Positions 1 to 10,325 of a DNA stretch of 64,000 nucleotides are shown in pieces. The stretch lies in NCBI RefSeq assembly GCF_029633825.1, contig NZ_CP090642.1:1-64000 (forward strand), written 5' to 3'. Each line of letters starts with the position of its first letter. Position 1 is the stretch's first letter. The notes below the pieces were generated by a model. It had not been told where the DNA came from, made no database searches, and worked only from the letters and a program-made list of their open reading frames with translations. The DNA is from Burkholderia contaminans (GTDB taxonomy: Bacteria > Pseudomonadota > Gammaproteobacteria > Burkholderiales > Burkholderiaceae). Made by a program: the position numbers and the translations under genes.

Positions 1-63
1 TTTCCGCAACCAGCCGGTTCGAAGGACAAGCGCGATCGAAACCGCGCGTGCCCCTCCTTGCGC

Positions 64-1596
64 TTACCCGTTCGTCGCCGTTGCCGACGCAGGCGCCGGG
101 GCGGCCGCCTTGTCGTAGTCGACCGGCGCATCCGGCGCACGCGGCGTTTCGCCGGCGCGCTGGATCCAGCCGCCGCCCAGCGCACGGTACAAGTCGACCA
201 GATTGGTCCAGCGCGCCAGACGTGCACTGATCAGCGATTGCTGCGCCGAGTACAGATCCGTCTGTGCGGTCAGCACCGACAGGTAGCTGTCGACACCGTT
301 CTTGTAACGCAGGTCCGACAGGTCGAAGCGTCGCTGCTGCGCGTGCTCGTTGCGCTCGAGCGCGGCGATCTGCTGGTCGTACGTGCCGCGTGCGGCGAGG
401 CCATCCGACACTTCGCGGAATGCCGACTGGATCGCCTTCTCGTAGTTCGCGATCTCGATGCGCTTCTGCACGTGCGCGAGGTTCAGGTTCGCGATGTTCT
501 GACCGCCTTCGAAGATCGGCATCGTGATCTGCGGCGCGAACGACCATGCGGCCGTGCCGGCCTTGAACAGGCCACCCAGCGTCGGGCTGCCGGTGCCGAA
601 CGCACCCGTCAGCGAGATCTTCGGGAAGAACGCCGCGCGGGCCGCACCGATGTTCGCGTTCGCGGCCAGCAGCGTCTGCTCGGCCTGCATCACGTCGGGG
701 CGACGCGTCAGCAGATCCGACGGCAGGCCAGCGGGCACATCCGTCAGCAGGTTCTGCGCGTCGAGCGGCCTGCCCGCCGGCAGGTCGTCCGGCAGCGGCT
801 CGCCGATCAGCAGCACCAGCGCATTCAACGCCTGCGCGCGTGCACGCGCCTGCGCCTGCTGGTTCGCGAGCGCCGTCTCGACCACCGTCTGCGCCTGACG
901 CAGCTCGAGCTCGGAGCCCGTGCCGTTGTCGAATTGCAGCTTGGTCAGGTCGTACGACGCCTGCGCGGTCTTCAGCGTGTTCTCCGTGACCTTCAACAGA
1001 TCGTCGGTCGACAGCAGCGTCAGGTACTGGTCCGCCACCTGCGATACCAGCGAGATCTCCGACGCCTGCCGTGCATACGACGTCGACAGATACTGCGCGA
1101 GCGCCTGGTCCTTCAGGCTCTGCACGCGGCCGAACAGGTCGAGTTCCCACGACGCGGACAGGCCGACGTTGTAGGCGCGCGAGATGTACGGCGCACCGGT
1201 CTGCGAAAGACCCTGCGGCACGCGCTGGATGCTGCCCGTGCCCGTACCGTCGAGCGTCGGGAACAACCCCGCACGCGTGATCTGGTACTGCGCACGCGCG
1301 GCCTCGATGTTCAGCACCGATACGCGCAGGTCGCGGTTGTTCTTCAGCGCGATCTCGATCAGCCGCTGCAGGCGCGGGTCGACGAAGAACTCGCGCCAGC
1401 CGATGGCGGTCGCAGCTTGCCCGTTGGCGCTGCGCGCGCCGGCCGCACCCGGCTGCGTCGCGTAGACGCCGCCGGCCGGGTACGCCTGCGCGACAGGCGC
1501 ATCAGGCCGCTTGTAATGCGGCGCCATCGTGCACCCCGCGGCGAACAACGCGACAGCCAGGGCAGCCGCGGTTGCAGTCAAAGCGTGTTTTTGCAT
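64..1596 (-). CDS. RND efflux outer-membrane lipoprotein (OprM/NodT family)
   Basis: This is the outer-membrane channel of a tripartite drug efflux pump. The 510-residue product starts with a lipoprotein signal peptide and lipobox (AAGC, Cys22), followed by two outer-membrane-efflux-protein repeats typical of OprM-like trimers; the usual family length is about 480-510. I chose the start at 1596 because it puts the signal peptide at the N-terminus and lies only 2 bp after the stop of the pump gene, indicating translational coupling. A longer reading frame extends into the pump gene and is unlikely. The C-terminus is rich in Ala and Pro. It is the last gene of the lysR / fusion / pump / channel set on this strand. 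The family assignment is firm; the substrate is unknown. The position near the pC3 origin resembles the RND-2 pump of B. cenocepacia, which is recalled rather than checked. Confidence 0.93.
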   Translation of the reverse strand: MQKHALTATAAALAVALFAAGCTMAPHYKRPDAPVAQAYPAGGVYATQPGAAGARSANGQAATAIGWREFFVDPRLQRLIEIALKNNRDLRVSVLNIEAARAQYQITRAGLFPTLDGTGTGSIQRVPQGLSQTGAPYISRAYNVGLSASWELDLFGRVQSLKDQALAQYLSTSYARQASEISLVSQVADQYLTLLSTDDLLKVTENTLKTAQASYDLTKLQFDNGTGSELELRQAQTVVETALANQQAQARARAQALNALVLLIGEPLPDDLPAGRPLDAQNLLTDVPAGLPSDLLTRRPDVMQAEQTLLAANANIGAARAAFFPKISLTGAFGTGSPTLGGLFKAGTAAWSFAPQITMPIFEGGQNIANLNLAHVQKRIEIANYEKAIQSAFREVSDGLAARGTYDQQIAALERNEHAQQRRFDLSDLRYKNGVDSYLSVLTAQTDLYSAQQSLISARLARWTNLVDLYRALGGGWIQRAGETPRAPDAPVDYDKAAAPAPASATATNG

Positions 1597-1598
1597 CG

Positions 1599-4500
1599 TT
1601 ACTGCCCCTTCGAATCGTGTGCGTCGTCGTGACCGCGCTGCAGGTCGCCCTGCACGAGACGCCATGCGTCGTCGACGTTTTCCGTCTCGCCGCTGAAGAT
1701 CGCGCGAACCCGCACGAAGAACATCGGGATCATGAAGATCGCGAGGAACGTTGCCGTGATCATCCCGCCGATCACGCCCGTACCGATCGCGTGCTGGCTG
1801 GCCGAACCCGCGCCGTTGCTGATCGCGAGCGGCAGCACGCCCAGCATGAACGCGAGCGACGTCATCAGGATCGGACGCAGCCGCAGGCGCGCCGCCTCGA
1901 TCGCCGCACGCACCGGCCCCATGTTCCCGCTCGCCTGCAACTCGCGCGCGAACTCGACGATCAGGATCGCGTTCTTCGCGGACAAGCCCACGGTAGTCAG
2001 CAGGCCGACCTGGAAGAACACGTCGTTCTCGAGGCCGCGCAGCATCGTTGCGAGCAGCGCGCCGACCACGCCGAGCGGCACGACCATGATCACCGAGAAC
2101 GGGATCGACCAGCTTTCATACAGCGCCGCGAGACACAGGAACACGACGAGGATCGAAATCGCGTACAGGATCGGCGCCTGCGAACCGGACTGGATTTCCT
2201 GGAACGACAGCCCCGTCCACGAGTAGCCGATACCCTCCGGCAGCTTGCTCGCGAGCGCCTCCATCGCCGCCATCGCCTGCCCGGTCGACTTGCCTTCCGC
2301 GGCCTGACCCTGGATCTCGATCGACGACACGCCGTTGTAGCGTTCGAGCTTCGGCGAACCGTAGCTCCAGTGGCCGGTCGCGAACGCGCTGAACGGCACC
2401 ATGCCGCCCGTGCTGTTGCGCACGTACCAGATGTTCAGGTCTTCCGGCGTCATTCGGAACGGCGCGTCCGACTGCACGTATACCTTCTTGATCCGGCCAT
2501 CGGTATCCAGGAAGTTGTTCACGTACTGCGACGCCCACGCGATCGAGAACGTCTGGTCGATCGCAGCAGCGGTCACGCCGAGCGCGTTCGCCTTCTCGCG
2601 GTCGATGTCGACCTTGTACTGCGGCGTATCGTTCAGGCCGTTCGGGCGCACGAGTGCCAGCGCGGGATCCTTCGCGGCCATCCCGAGCAACTGCCCGCGC
2701 GCGGCCATCAGCGCTTCGTGGCCGAGGCCGGCGTTGTCCGTCAGCTCGAAGTCGAAGCCGGCAGCGGTGCCGAGTTCGGGAATCGACGGCGGGTTGAACG
2801 GGATCACCATCGCGTCCTTGTACTGCGCGTAGTGCGCGAAAGTCCGGCCGATCAGCGCCTGCACCTTCTGGTCCGAACGCTGGCGATGCTCGTACGGTTT
2901 CAGCTTCACGAACACGAGACCGGCATTCTGGCCGCGGCCCGCAAAGCTGAAGCCGTTGACCGTGAACACCGAGTCGACCACATCCTTCTCGGTGGTGGTC
3001 AGGTACGTGTTGATGTTGTCGAGCGTCTTGCCGGTCGTTTCCTGCGTGGAGCCCGACGGCGTCTGCACGATCATGAACATGTAGCCCTGGTCTTCATCCG
3101 GCAGGAACGACTTCGGCAGGCGCACGAACATCACGCCGACCGCGATGAACACGGCCAGGTAGATCACGAGCCAGCGGCCCGAGCGCCGGATCACGTGGTT
3201 CACGCCGCCCGTATAGCGATCGCGACTGCGGTCGAAGGTCCGGTTGAACCAGCCGAAGAAGCCCTTCTTCTCTTCGTGATGCCCTTGCGGGATCGGCTTG
3301 AGGATCGTCGCGCACAATGCCGGCGTCAGAATCAACGCGACGAGCACCGACAGCACCATCGCCGACACGATCGTCAGCGAGAACTGACGATAGATCGCGC
3401 CGACCGAGCCACCCGAGAATGCCACCGGCACGAACACCGCCGACAGCACGAGCGCCACGCCGACGAGTGCACCGGTGATCTGGCCCATCGCCTTGCGGGT
3501 CGCCTCCTTCGGTGACAGGCCCTCTTCCGCCATCACGCGCTCGACGTTCTCGACCACCACGATCGCATCGTCGACCAGCAGGCCAATGGCGAGCACGAGG
3601 CCGAACATCGACAGCGTGTTGATCGAGAAGCCGGCGAGGCCCATGATCGCGAACGTGCCGAGCAGCACCACCGGCACCGCGATCGTCGGGATGATCGTCG
3701 CCCGCAGGTTCTGCAGGAATAGGTACATCACGAGGAACACGAGCACGATGCCTTCGAGCAGCGTCTTGACCACTTCCTCGATCGACAGGCGCACGAACGG
3801 CGTCGTGTCGTACGGATAGTGGACGACGAGACCGTGCGGGAAGTACTTCGACAGTTCGTCGATCTTGGCCCGCAACGCCGTCGCAGTGGCGAGCGCGTTC
3901 GCGCCGGTCGCGAGCTGGATGCCGAGGCCGGCCGTCGGCTGCCCCATGTACTTCGTGTCGAACGTGTAGTTCTCGGAGCCGAGCGCCGCACGGCCGACAT
4001 CCTTCAGGCGCACCTGCGAACCATCCTGGTTGACCTTCAGCAGGATGTTGCCGAACTGCTCGGGCGTGCGCAGCAGCGTCGACTCGGTGATCGTCGCCTG
4101 CAGCATCGTGCCAGGCTTCGCCGGCGTGCCGCCGATCTGGCCGCCCGCGATCTGCACGTTCTGCTGCGTGATCGCGGCCGTCACGTCGGTCGGCGTGAGG
4201 CTGTAGTTGGTCAGCTTGACCGGGTCGAGCCAGATGCGCATCGAAAACTGCGAACCGAGCAGCAGCGTCTGGCCGACACCGTTCACGCGGCTGAGCGGAT
4301 CGAGCACGTGCGACGCCACGTAGTTCGTCAGGTCCTCCTTCGACATGCTGCCGTCCTCGGAGTTGAACGCGAACCACATCAGCCAGTTGCTGCTCGACTT
4401 CGTGACCTGCATGCCGAGCTGCTGCACGACCTGCGGCAGGTTCGGCGTCGCGAGCGACAGCTTGTTCTGCACCTGCACCTGCGCGACGTCCGGATTCGTG

Positions 4501-4790
4501 CCCGGCGAGAAGGTCAGCGTGATCGTCGCGTTACCCGAGTCATCGCTGGTCGACGACATGTACAGGAAGTTGTCGAGACCGCTCATCTGCTGCTCGATCA
4601 CCTGCGTCACCGTGTCTTCCACCGTCTTCGCGGAAGCGCCCGGATAGTTCGCCTGGATCTGGATCGTCGGCGGTGCGATCGTCGGATACTGCGCGATCGG
4701 CATCTTGAAGATCGATGCGACGCCGGCCAGCATCAGCACGATCGCGATCACCCACGCAAAGATCGGGCGATCGATAAAGAACTTGGCCAT
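1599..4790 (-). CDS. RND multidrug efflux transporter (AcrB/MexB-type, HAE1)
   Basis: This is the inner-membrane proton-driven pump of the tripartite system. The 1063-residue protein has the family's full length. It begins [17 protein letters not shown] and carries the TM4 proton-relay motif [16 protein letters not shown], with the Asp-Asp pair, and the TM10 motif [14 protein letters not shown], with the essential Lys. The porter domain contains [11 protein letters not shown] and the C-terminal half repeats the architecture. No frameshift or missing key residue is seen. It starts 15 bp after the fusion protein and ends 2 bp before the channel gene, so the three are one operon. It belongs to the AcrB/MexB/BpeB type (hydrophobic and amphiphilic drugs) rather than the heavy-metal type. 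The substrate range cannot be read from the sequence. Confidence 0.96.
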   Translation of the reverse strand: MAKFFIDRPIFAWVIAIVLMLAGVASIFKMPIAQYPTIAPPTIQIQANYPGASAKTVEDTVTQVIEQQMSGLDNFLYMSSTSDDSGNATITLTFSPGTNPDVAQVQVQNKLSLATPNLPQVVQQLGMQVTKSSSNWLMWFAFNSEDGSMSKEDLTNYVASHVLDPLSRVNGVGQTLLLGSQFSMRIWLDPVKLTNYSLTPTDVTAAITQQNVQIAGGQIGGTPAKPGTMLQATITESTLLRTPEQFGNILLKVNQDGSQVRLKDVGRAALGSENYTFDTKYMGQPTAGLGIQLATGANALATATALRAKIDELSKYFPHGLVVHYPYDTTPFVRLSIEEVVKTLLEGIVLVFLVMYLFLQNLRATIIPTIAVPVVLLGTFAIMGLAGFSINTLSMFGLVLAIGLLVDDAIVVVENVERVMAEEGLSPKEATRKAMGQITGALVGVALVLSAVFVPVAFSGGSVGAIYRQFSLTIVSAMVLSVLVALILTPALCATILKPIPQGHHEEKKGFFGWFNRTFDRSRDRYTGGVNHVIRRSGRWLVIYLAVFIAVGVMFVRLPKSFLPDEDQGYMFMIVQTPSGSTQETTGKTLDNINTYLTTTEKDVVDSVFTVNGFSFAGRGQNAGLVFVKLKPYEHRQRSDQKVQALIGRTFAHYAQYKDAMVIPFNPPSIPELGTAAGFDFELTDNAGLGHEALMAARGQLLGMAAKDPALALVRPNGLNDTPQYKVDIDREKANALGVTAAAIDQTFSIAWASQYVNNFLDTDGRIKKVYVQSDAPFRMTPEDLNIWYVRNSTGGMVPFSAFATGHWSYGSPKLERYNGVSSIEIQGQAAEGKSTGQAMAAMEALASKLPEGIGYSWTGLSFQEIQSGSQAPILYAISILVVFLCLAALYESWSIPFSVIMVVPLGVVGALLATMLRGLENDVFFQVGLLTTVGLSAKNAILIVEFARELQASGNMGPVRAAIEAARLRLRPILMTSLAFMLGVLPLAISNGAGSASQHAIGTGVIGGMITATFLAIFMIPMFFVRVRAIFSGETENVDDAWRLVQGDLQRGHDDAHDSKGQ

Positions 4791-4805
4791 GAAACGGACT
4801 CCTTG

Positions 4806-6062
4806 TTATTGCGCGGACGACGCAGCGGTCGAACGCGCGGCGGCATTGGCGACGGTGCTCGCCGGTGCGGCGCCGGATGCATTCGCCGCGCTTGCCGGTG
4901 TGCCGGACGCAGCGTCCGGCGCAAGTGCGGGCTGCGCCGCGACGGTCTTCACGGTCGCACCCGGGCGTACCTTGTCGACGCCCTGCACGATCACGTGGTC
5001 GCCCGCTTGCAGGCCGCCTTCGACGATCCAGTTCGGGCCGTACGTGCCGGCCGTCGTCAACGGGCGCGTCTCGACCTTGTTGGCCGCGTTCACGACCAGT
5101 GCGATCGCCTGGCCCTTCTGGTCATGCGTGACGCCGATCTGTGGCACCAGGAATGCGTTCTCGTTCACGCCTTCCTCGATCCGCGCACGCACGAACATGC
5201 CCGGCAGCAGCACGCGGCCCGGGTTCGGGAAGATCGCGCGAATCGTTACCGAGCCGGTGGCCTGGTCGACCGTCACGTCCGAGAACTGCAGCTTGCCGGC
5301 TTCCGAATAGGTCTTGCCGTCCTCCAGGATCAGCGACACCTTCGCGGCGCCCGGGCCGCTCGTTTTCAGCTTGCCGCTCTGCACGTCCTGGCGCAGCTTC
5401 AGCCCGTCGAGGCTCGACTGCGTGAGGTCGACGTACACCGGATCGAGCTGCTGCACCGTCGACAGCAACGTCGCCTGGCTCGCCTGCACGTAGGCGCCCG
5501 GCGTCACTTGCGAGATGCCGACGCGGCCGGTGATCGGCGACACGACGTCGGTGTAGCCGAGGTTGATCTGCGCGGTATCGACCGCCGCCTTGCCGGCCGC
5601 GACGTCCGCCGCGGCCTGGCCTTGCGTGGCCACTGCGTTGTCGTAGTCCTGCTTGCTGACCGCGTTCGCGGCCACCAGCACCTTGTAGCGCGCGACCAGT
5701 GCGTTCTGCGTGACGAGGTTCGCCTGCGCCTTCGCGAGCGTCGCCTTCGCGCTGTTCAGCGCGGCGATGTACGGCGCCGGATCGATCTTGTACAGACGCT
5801 GACCGGCCTTCACGTCGGTGCCTTCGGTGAATTCGCGGCGCAGCACGATGCCGTCGACCCGCGCGCGCACCTGCGCGACGAGGAACGCGCTGGTGCGGCC
5901 CGGCAGTTCGGTCACCGCCGGCACAGCCTGCGGCTGGACGGTGACGACGCCGACTTCCGGCGTTTGCGGCGGCGGTGCCGATTCTTTTTTCCCGCACGCG
6001 GCCAGGAAAACGGCAGCCGTTGCAGCAGTGATTAAGCGGTATGGAACCCGTTCGACGCGCAT
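4806..6062 (-). CDS. RND efflux periplasmic adaptor (membrane fusion protein)
   Basis: This periplasmic adaptor links the RND pump to the outer-membrane channel. The 418-residue product has a lipoprotein signal (FLAAC, Cys23), then the typical order of beta-barrel, lipoyl half-motif (VRARVDGIVLRREFTEG), alpha-helical hairpin, second lipoyl half (VVSPITGRVGISQVTPG) and membrane-proximal domain. The start at 6062 is preceded by a GAGAGG-type ribosome binding site and gives a proper signal peptide. An open frame continues upstream to 6371, but that part is low-complexity Arg-rich and looks like read-through. It is the first gene of the pump operon; a LysR gene on the same strand lies 230 bp upstream and is the likely local regulator. 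Confidence 0.94.
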   Translation of the reverse strand: MRVERVPYRLITAATAAVFLAACGKKESAPPPQTPEVGVVTVQPQAVPAVTELPGRTSAFLVAQVRARVDGIVLRREFTEGTDVKAGQRLYKIDPAPYIAALNSAKATLAKAQANLVTQNALVARYKVLVAANAVSKQDYDNAVATQGQAAADVAAGKAAVDTAQINLGYTDVVSPITGRVGISQVTPGAYVQASQATLLSTVQQLDPVYVDLTQSSLDGLKLRQDVQSGKLKTSGPGAAKVSLILEDGKTYSEAGKLQFSDVTVDQATGSVTIRAIFPNPGRVLLPGMFVRARIEEGVNENAFLVPQIGVTHDQKGQAIALVVNAANKVETRPLTTAGTYGPNWIVEGGLQAGDHVIVQGVDKVRPGATVKTVAAQPALAPDAASGTPASAANASGAAPASTVANAAARSTAASSAQ

Positions 6063-6291
6063 GGAGCGACCTCTCACAAATAGACGACCTTCAATGGGAA
6101 TCACCAGATCTCCTCGTGACCTGCACGCGCGGCCGGAATGCTGTCGCCTCCCGTTTGCCGTGGATGCGGTCGCGTATTTCGGGCGTGCGTTGCGCCCTGC
6201 GGAGCGTTCGTTCATCGAACTGCTTCCGAGGAAAAAACCGTGAGCCCGCAGCACGGGCAGGCGGGCGTTGCTGCGGCGACCAACCGGCCCG

Positions 6292-7176
6292 CTAGCTCGC
6301 GGGCCGGAACGCGGCGCCGGCGAATTCGATGAATGCGCGTGCAGCGGCCGGCAGATGCACAGTGCGTGCATGCGCGAGCTTCAGCGTGACGGGCGCGAGT
6401 GGGCGGACCGGAGCAACGCGCACCAGCGTGCCGGCCGCCAGATCGGCTTCGACGAGATACGCGGGCAGCACCGCGGCGCCCATGCCGGCCACGGCCAGCC
6501 GCCGTGCCATCTCGAGATGGCCGACGCCCGGGCTGCCGCCGGGCGACGCGTCGGGTCGAAATGCCGCCGCATCGTCATCGCCGGCCGCCGGCAGATCGAG
6601 CCGCACGGCCGTAATGTCCGGCCAGTCGCCCGACGCAGCCGCGCCGCCATGCGCGTCGACATAACCCGGCGCCGCGACGCGCACGGATTCGTACGCGGCC
6701 AGCGTGTGCAGCGCGTGCGCGCCCGTCACCGGCATGCCGTCGGTCAAAAACGCGACATCGATGTCTTCGGATGTCAGGTCGACATGGGCATCGGTCAGCG
6801 TCACGGTCGGGCGCACGTCCGGAAACCGGTGCACGAAGCGATCGAGCAATGCACTCAACTGGCTGAGCCCGAAAGCGACCGGCGCGGCAATGCGCAATGC
6901 GCCCTCCGGCTTGCTGCCCATCGCGACGAAACGACCGTCGATCTCGTCGATCGCACCGAGAATCCGCTCGACGCGCGCGAGATACAGCTCGCCGATTTCC
7001 GTCAGCGACTGGTGGCAGGTGCTGCGTTGAAGCAGGCGTGCGCCGAGGCGCGTCTCGAGCGCGTCGACCAGCCGGCTCGCCATCGCCGTCGACACGCGCA
7101 GCCGCGTCGCCGCCCGGCGAAACCCGCCTTCCCTTGCCACCGTCACGAATGCCCGAATCGATTGAAGTTGGTCCAT
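6292..7176 (-). CDS. LysR-family transcriptional regulator
   Basis: The 294-residue protein has an N-terminal winged helix-turn-helix (MDQLQSIRAFVTVAREGG, residues 1-60) and a C-terminal effector domain with the Pro- and Gly-rich pattern of the family. The start at 7176 gives the normal LysR beginning; in-frame codons further upstream only add Arg-rich sequence. It lies directly upstream of, and on the same strand as, the RND operon, with about 230 bp between the stop and the adaptor start. It probably controls the pump, although LysR regulators are more often divergent from their targets. The effector is unknown. Confidence 0.88.
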   Translation of the reverse strand: MDQLQSIRAFVTVAREGGFRRAATRLRVSTAMASRLVDALETRLGARLLQRSTCHQSLTEIGELYLARVERILGAIDEIDGRFVAMGSKPEGALRIAAPVAFGLSQLSALLDRFVHRFPDVRPTVTLTDAHVDLTSEDIDVAFLTDGMPVTGAHALHTLAAYESVRVAAPGYVDAHGGAAASGDWPDITAVRLDLPAAGDDDAAAFRPDASPGGSPGVGHLEMARRLAVAGMGAAVLPAYLVEADLAAGTLVRVAPVRPLAPVTLKLAHARTVHLPAAARAFIEFAGAAFRPAS

Positions 7177-7772
7177 TTGTCCGGATTCCCCTGCGCGGTT
7201 GACTGCCTTGACGCGCCGCTTCGTGGCTGCGTCGAGACCGAAATGAAACGGCCCGACCAATGCGGCGGCACCGACGCCGGCTACGCGGGGTCGGTCGGCA
7301 CGCTCGCGCCAGACGCGCGCCGGCATGCAACGGACGCAAGCCGGCCTCGGCTGGCCCGATGCATGAATATTCGAATAGCAGTCCTGAGTCTTTTCCAGTG
7401 GTTCGCCGCGACAACACCGGCGGCGTGCGCCGACCATCCGACGGTCATGCCCGCATCGCCCGCGCGCACTGGGACACGTTTGTTTCAGCAGGTGCAATGG
7501 TATGAAAACGGCCGGAAAATGGCTTGCCCGATCCTGCGATTGTTTTGCCTTAATTTCCGAATTTGTGCGCTGCACACCGCGCAGCGACCAGCGATGTGGT
7601 CGCCGGCCATGCAGATCCGGATGATCGGGCTAATTTCCCACAGGTTTAGGCAATCACGTGCACGCGACTCGCCGTACGATGTGACCGCCGTGCCGGCACC
7701 CCTGCCGGGACACGAACAGGGAATCGCAGCCGCGCACCTTGCAGTGACTACTCCGCCATCCGCTCACGCACT
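7177..7772. other. Intergenic region between lysR and araC (about 600 bp)
   Basis: No convincing gene is present. It separates two divergently transcribed regulators and should hold both promoters. AT-richer stretches occur around 7370-7400 and 7500-7560, but I could not single out an operator or a promoter with confidence. Confidence 0.5.
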
Positions 7773-8753
7773 ATGGAAATCGACGCCCGAACGCCGCAGC
7801 TAAAGCGCATCACGCCCGATCACGCCGCTCGGTTGCCGGCCCCGTCGCCCACGGCCCGGCTCGCTACGCTGATCGCCGCTTATGCACCGCACGACGGCAC
7901 GTTCGAACTCCCGGTACGCGGCATGCGCATCGGCCGTGCATCCGCGTCTCCGCCGCACTGGAACCACGGCGTGCACCACGCGTGCCTGAGCATCGTCGGG
8001 CAAGGCGCGAAATCGACGCGGGTCGGCGACGACACCTACGTGACCGACGAATCGCGAATGATGGTCGCGACCGCGGACCTGCCCGTCACCGGCCGCGTGA
8101 TACGCGCGAACCCGGCCGAGCCGTTCCTTTACGTGCAACTCGATCTCGCCGTGGACCGCATCGCGGCACTCACGCCGCGCGTGTTTCCGCACGGGCTGCC
8201 GAAGGCGGTCGACTACGGCGCGCTCGACACGCACGATACGCCGCCGGAAATCGTCGACGCCATCGCGCGCCTGATGCAGTTGATCGCGCAACCGGACGAC
8301 ATCGACCTGCTCGCGCCGCTGATCGTCGACGAGATCCTCATCCGGCTGCTGCGCGGCCCGTCGGGCGCGCGCGTCGCGCAGGTCGGCGTGGCCGATTCGA
8401 CGACGCAGCGCATCTCGCGCGCCGTCGCCTGGATTCGCGACCACTACCTCGACCCGATGACGGTCGAATCGCTCGCGCGGCAGGTCGACATGAGCCCGTC
8501 GACTTTCCATCACCACTTCCGTGCGGTCACGTCGATGAGCCCGTTGCAATGCCAGAAGGTATTGCGGCTGCAGGAGGCACGGCGCCTCATGTGCCTGTCG
8601 GCAATGGATGCGCGGCAGGCGTGCCGCAGTGTCGGCTATGTGAGTGCGTCGCAGTTCAGCCGCGAATACGCACGCCTGTTCGGCGATGCGCCGGGCCGCG
8701 ACGTGCTGAAGCTGCGCGACGAAGCCGTGCCGCTATCCCGCGTCGCGCCGTAG
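7773..8753 (+). CDS. AraC-family regulator with AraC_N-type sensor domain
   Basis: The 326-residue protein has an N-terminal cupin-like sensor domain, characteristic of the AraC_N group (residues about 25-190, with SIVGQGAKSTRVGDD and MMVATADLPVTGRV). A C-terminal double helix-turn-helix follows, including AVAWIRDHYLDPMTVESLARQVDMSPSTFHHHF and a second helix around SVGYVSASQFSREYARLFG, described here in pieces (residues about 225-320). The start at 7773 is the first in-frame ATG that gives family length. No obvious target gene adjoins it; the next gene downstream is on the other strand. Members of this group often regulate oxidoreductases or efflux, but no target can be inferred here. A second member of the same subgroup lies at 20682-21683. 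Confidence 0.9.
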   Translation: MEIDARTPQLKRITPDHAARLPAPSPTARLATLIAAYAPHDGTFELPVRGMRIGRASASPPHWNHGVHHACLSIVGQGAKSTRVGDDTYVTDESRMMVATADLPVTGRVIRANPAEPFLYVQLDLAVDRIAALTPRVFPHGLPKAVDYGALDTHDTPPEIVDAIARLMQLIAQPDDIDLLAPLIVDEILIRLLRGPSGARVAQVGVADSTTQRISRAVAWIRDHYLDPMTVESLARQVDMSPSTFHHHFRAVTSMSPLQCQKVLRLQEARRLMCLSAMDARQACRSVGYVSASQFSREYARLFGDAPGRDVLKLRDEAVPLSRVAP

Positions 8754-9084
8754 GCCGGTTGGACACATGCCCGATTGCGGGCGGTGTGACACAGCCATTG
8801 CACCGTTGAGCCGTTGCGTGGCCGGCTGGACCGTCAAGCGGATGCAGCTTTGCGCACGCATGCGATGAAGCCGGTCGAACCGATTCCAGGGGGTTGGCGC
8901 CACGCGCCGAACCAACGATGCTCGACATCGAAGGCAAGCGCTTTCATTTGGGCACGCCGGTCGCCCGGGCATCGTTACCCGGGTCGGTCGTGAGGATGTG
9001 GCCGATATCCGCGCGAAATACAGGACTGCATATTATTGGCGCGATCGACACGCAACTTCGTACTCACATGCCGAAGGTTCGACT
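8754..9084. other. Convergent intergenic region (about 330 bp)
   Basis: This lies between the convergent araC and lysR genes. No gene, no recognisable RNA and no terminator with a clear T-tract were seen. Confidence 0.5.
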
Positions 9085-10026
9085 TCAGGACTTGCAGGAG
9101 GCATGCAGTGCGGCTTCGTCGGCGGCCAGCATTTCGGGCACGCACTCGCGCAGGAAATCGACGAACGTACGGATCTTCGCATCGAGATACTGGCGCGATG
9201 CATACAGCGTGTAGACCGTCAGTTTCTGCAACCGGTAGTCGGGCAGCACGCGCACCAGCGAGCCGCTCGCCAGCGCGGGCAACGCCGACGACATCGGCAA
9301 CGAACCGATGCCGAGGCCGGCGCGCAGCGCGGCGCCGAGCGCATCGGCGATGTTCACCTGGAAATCCGGCAATGGCAGGTCGAACGTCTCGGGGCCGTCG
9401 GGACCGTCGAGATGCCAGCGGTCGCGTGGAAACACGGGCGTGACGATCTGCAGGCACGCATGGCCATCGAGATCGCGCACCGTGCGCGGCGTACCGCGCT
9501 CCTTCAGATACGCGGGCGACGCACACAGCACGCTGTGCACCTCGCCGAGCCGCTGCGACACGAGCCCCGAATCGGGCAACTCCGTCGCGCTCAACTGCAA
9601 CGACACGTCGTAGCCTTCGTCGATGATGTCGGGCACGTGCTGCGACAGCGTCAGCTCGACCGCGACCGATGGATAGCGCTGCCGGTAGCGCACGACCGCG
9701 GGCACCACGTAGGCCTGGCCGAAGCTCGTCGTCGCATGGACATGCAGCCGCCCGGACGGCTTTGCCTGTGCGTCGGCCGCCTCGGATTCGGCTTCTTCGA
9801 TATAACCGAGGATGCGCTGGCAGCGGTCGAGATAGCGCTGCCCGGCGTCGGTCAGCGCGATGCGGCGCGTGCTGCGGTTGAGCAGGCGCGTGCGCAGGTG
9901 CGTTTCGAGCTGCGCGACGGACCGCGATGCGTAAGCCGTCGTGATGTCCAGGCGCTGGGCTGCGCTCGTGAAGCTGCCCTCTTCCGCCACCCGGACGAAA
10001 ATGCGCATCATCTGTAACGTGTCCAT
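9085..10026 (-). CDS. LysR-family transcriptional regulator
   Basis: The 313-residue product has an N-terminal helix-turn-helix (MDTLQMMRIFVRVAEEGS; Ala-Ser-Arg-Ser recognition helix near residues 30-40) and a CrgA/DsdC-like substrate-binding domain (HVHATTSFGQAYVVPAVV; SLPMSSALPALASGSLVRVLPDY). This pattern is typical of the large CrgA-like LysR group that acts on neighbouring oxidoreductase genes. The start at 10026 gives the canonical N-terminus; upstream codons would add Arg-rich sequence. It stands alone, without a divergent partner within 300 bp, so its target is unknown. Confidence 0.88.
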   Translation of the reverse strand: MDTLQMMRIFVRVAEEGSFTSAAQRLDITTAYASRSVAQLETHLRTRLLNRSTRRIALTDAGQRYLDRCQRILGYIEEAESEAADAQAKPSGRLHVHATTSFGQAYVVPAVVRYRQRYPSVAVELTLSQHVPDIIDEGYDVSLQLSATELPDSGLVSQRLGEVHSVLCASPAYLKERGTPRTVRDLDGHACLQIVTPVFPRDRWHLDGPDGPETFDLPLPDFQVNIADALGAALRAGLGIGSLPMSSALPALASGSLVRVLPDYRLQKLTVYTLYASRQYLDAKIRTFVDFLRECVPEMLAADEAALHASCKS

Positions 10027-10325
10027 CGACCTGTCCCCGGGATTGAGATCACGTCGCGCCACCGCGCGACGATGGTGCCGGCAGCGCCGGCGCAGGCCGG
10101 TCTGGCGCGAATTGTGCGGAACAGTACAGCAGCAGTGCAGACGTGTCCAGTTCGCCGTATGCGGCGTGATCCGGATGCCGAATCGTCTCGCCGAGTCGCC
10201 GTGCGCACGGTGTACGGACCGGGCGCATACGCGCGTTGTCGAACCGGCACACGACCGGCATCGGCTCGGCAAAAACTACGTGCCAACCACGATGCCGCGA
10301 CGCGATTCACGGCATGTATGACGTA

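Noticed and set aside
58..6035. Very long open frames on the plus strand (524, 647 and 738 residues) opposite the RND operon
   Set aside because: They are Arg-, His- and Asp-rich shadows of real genes on the other strand, caused by high GC at third positions. They show no domains.
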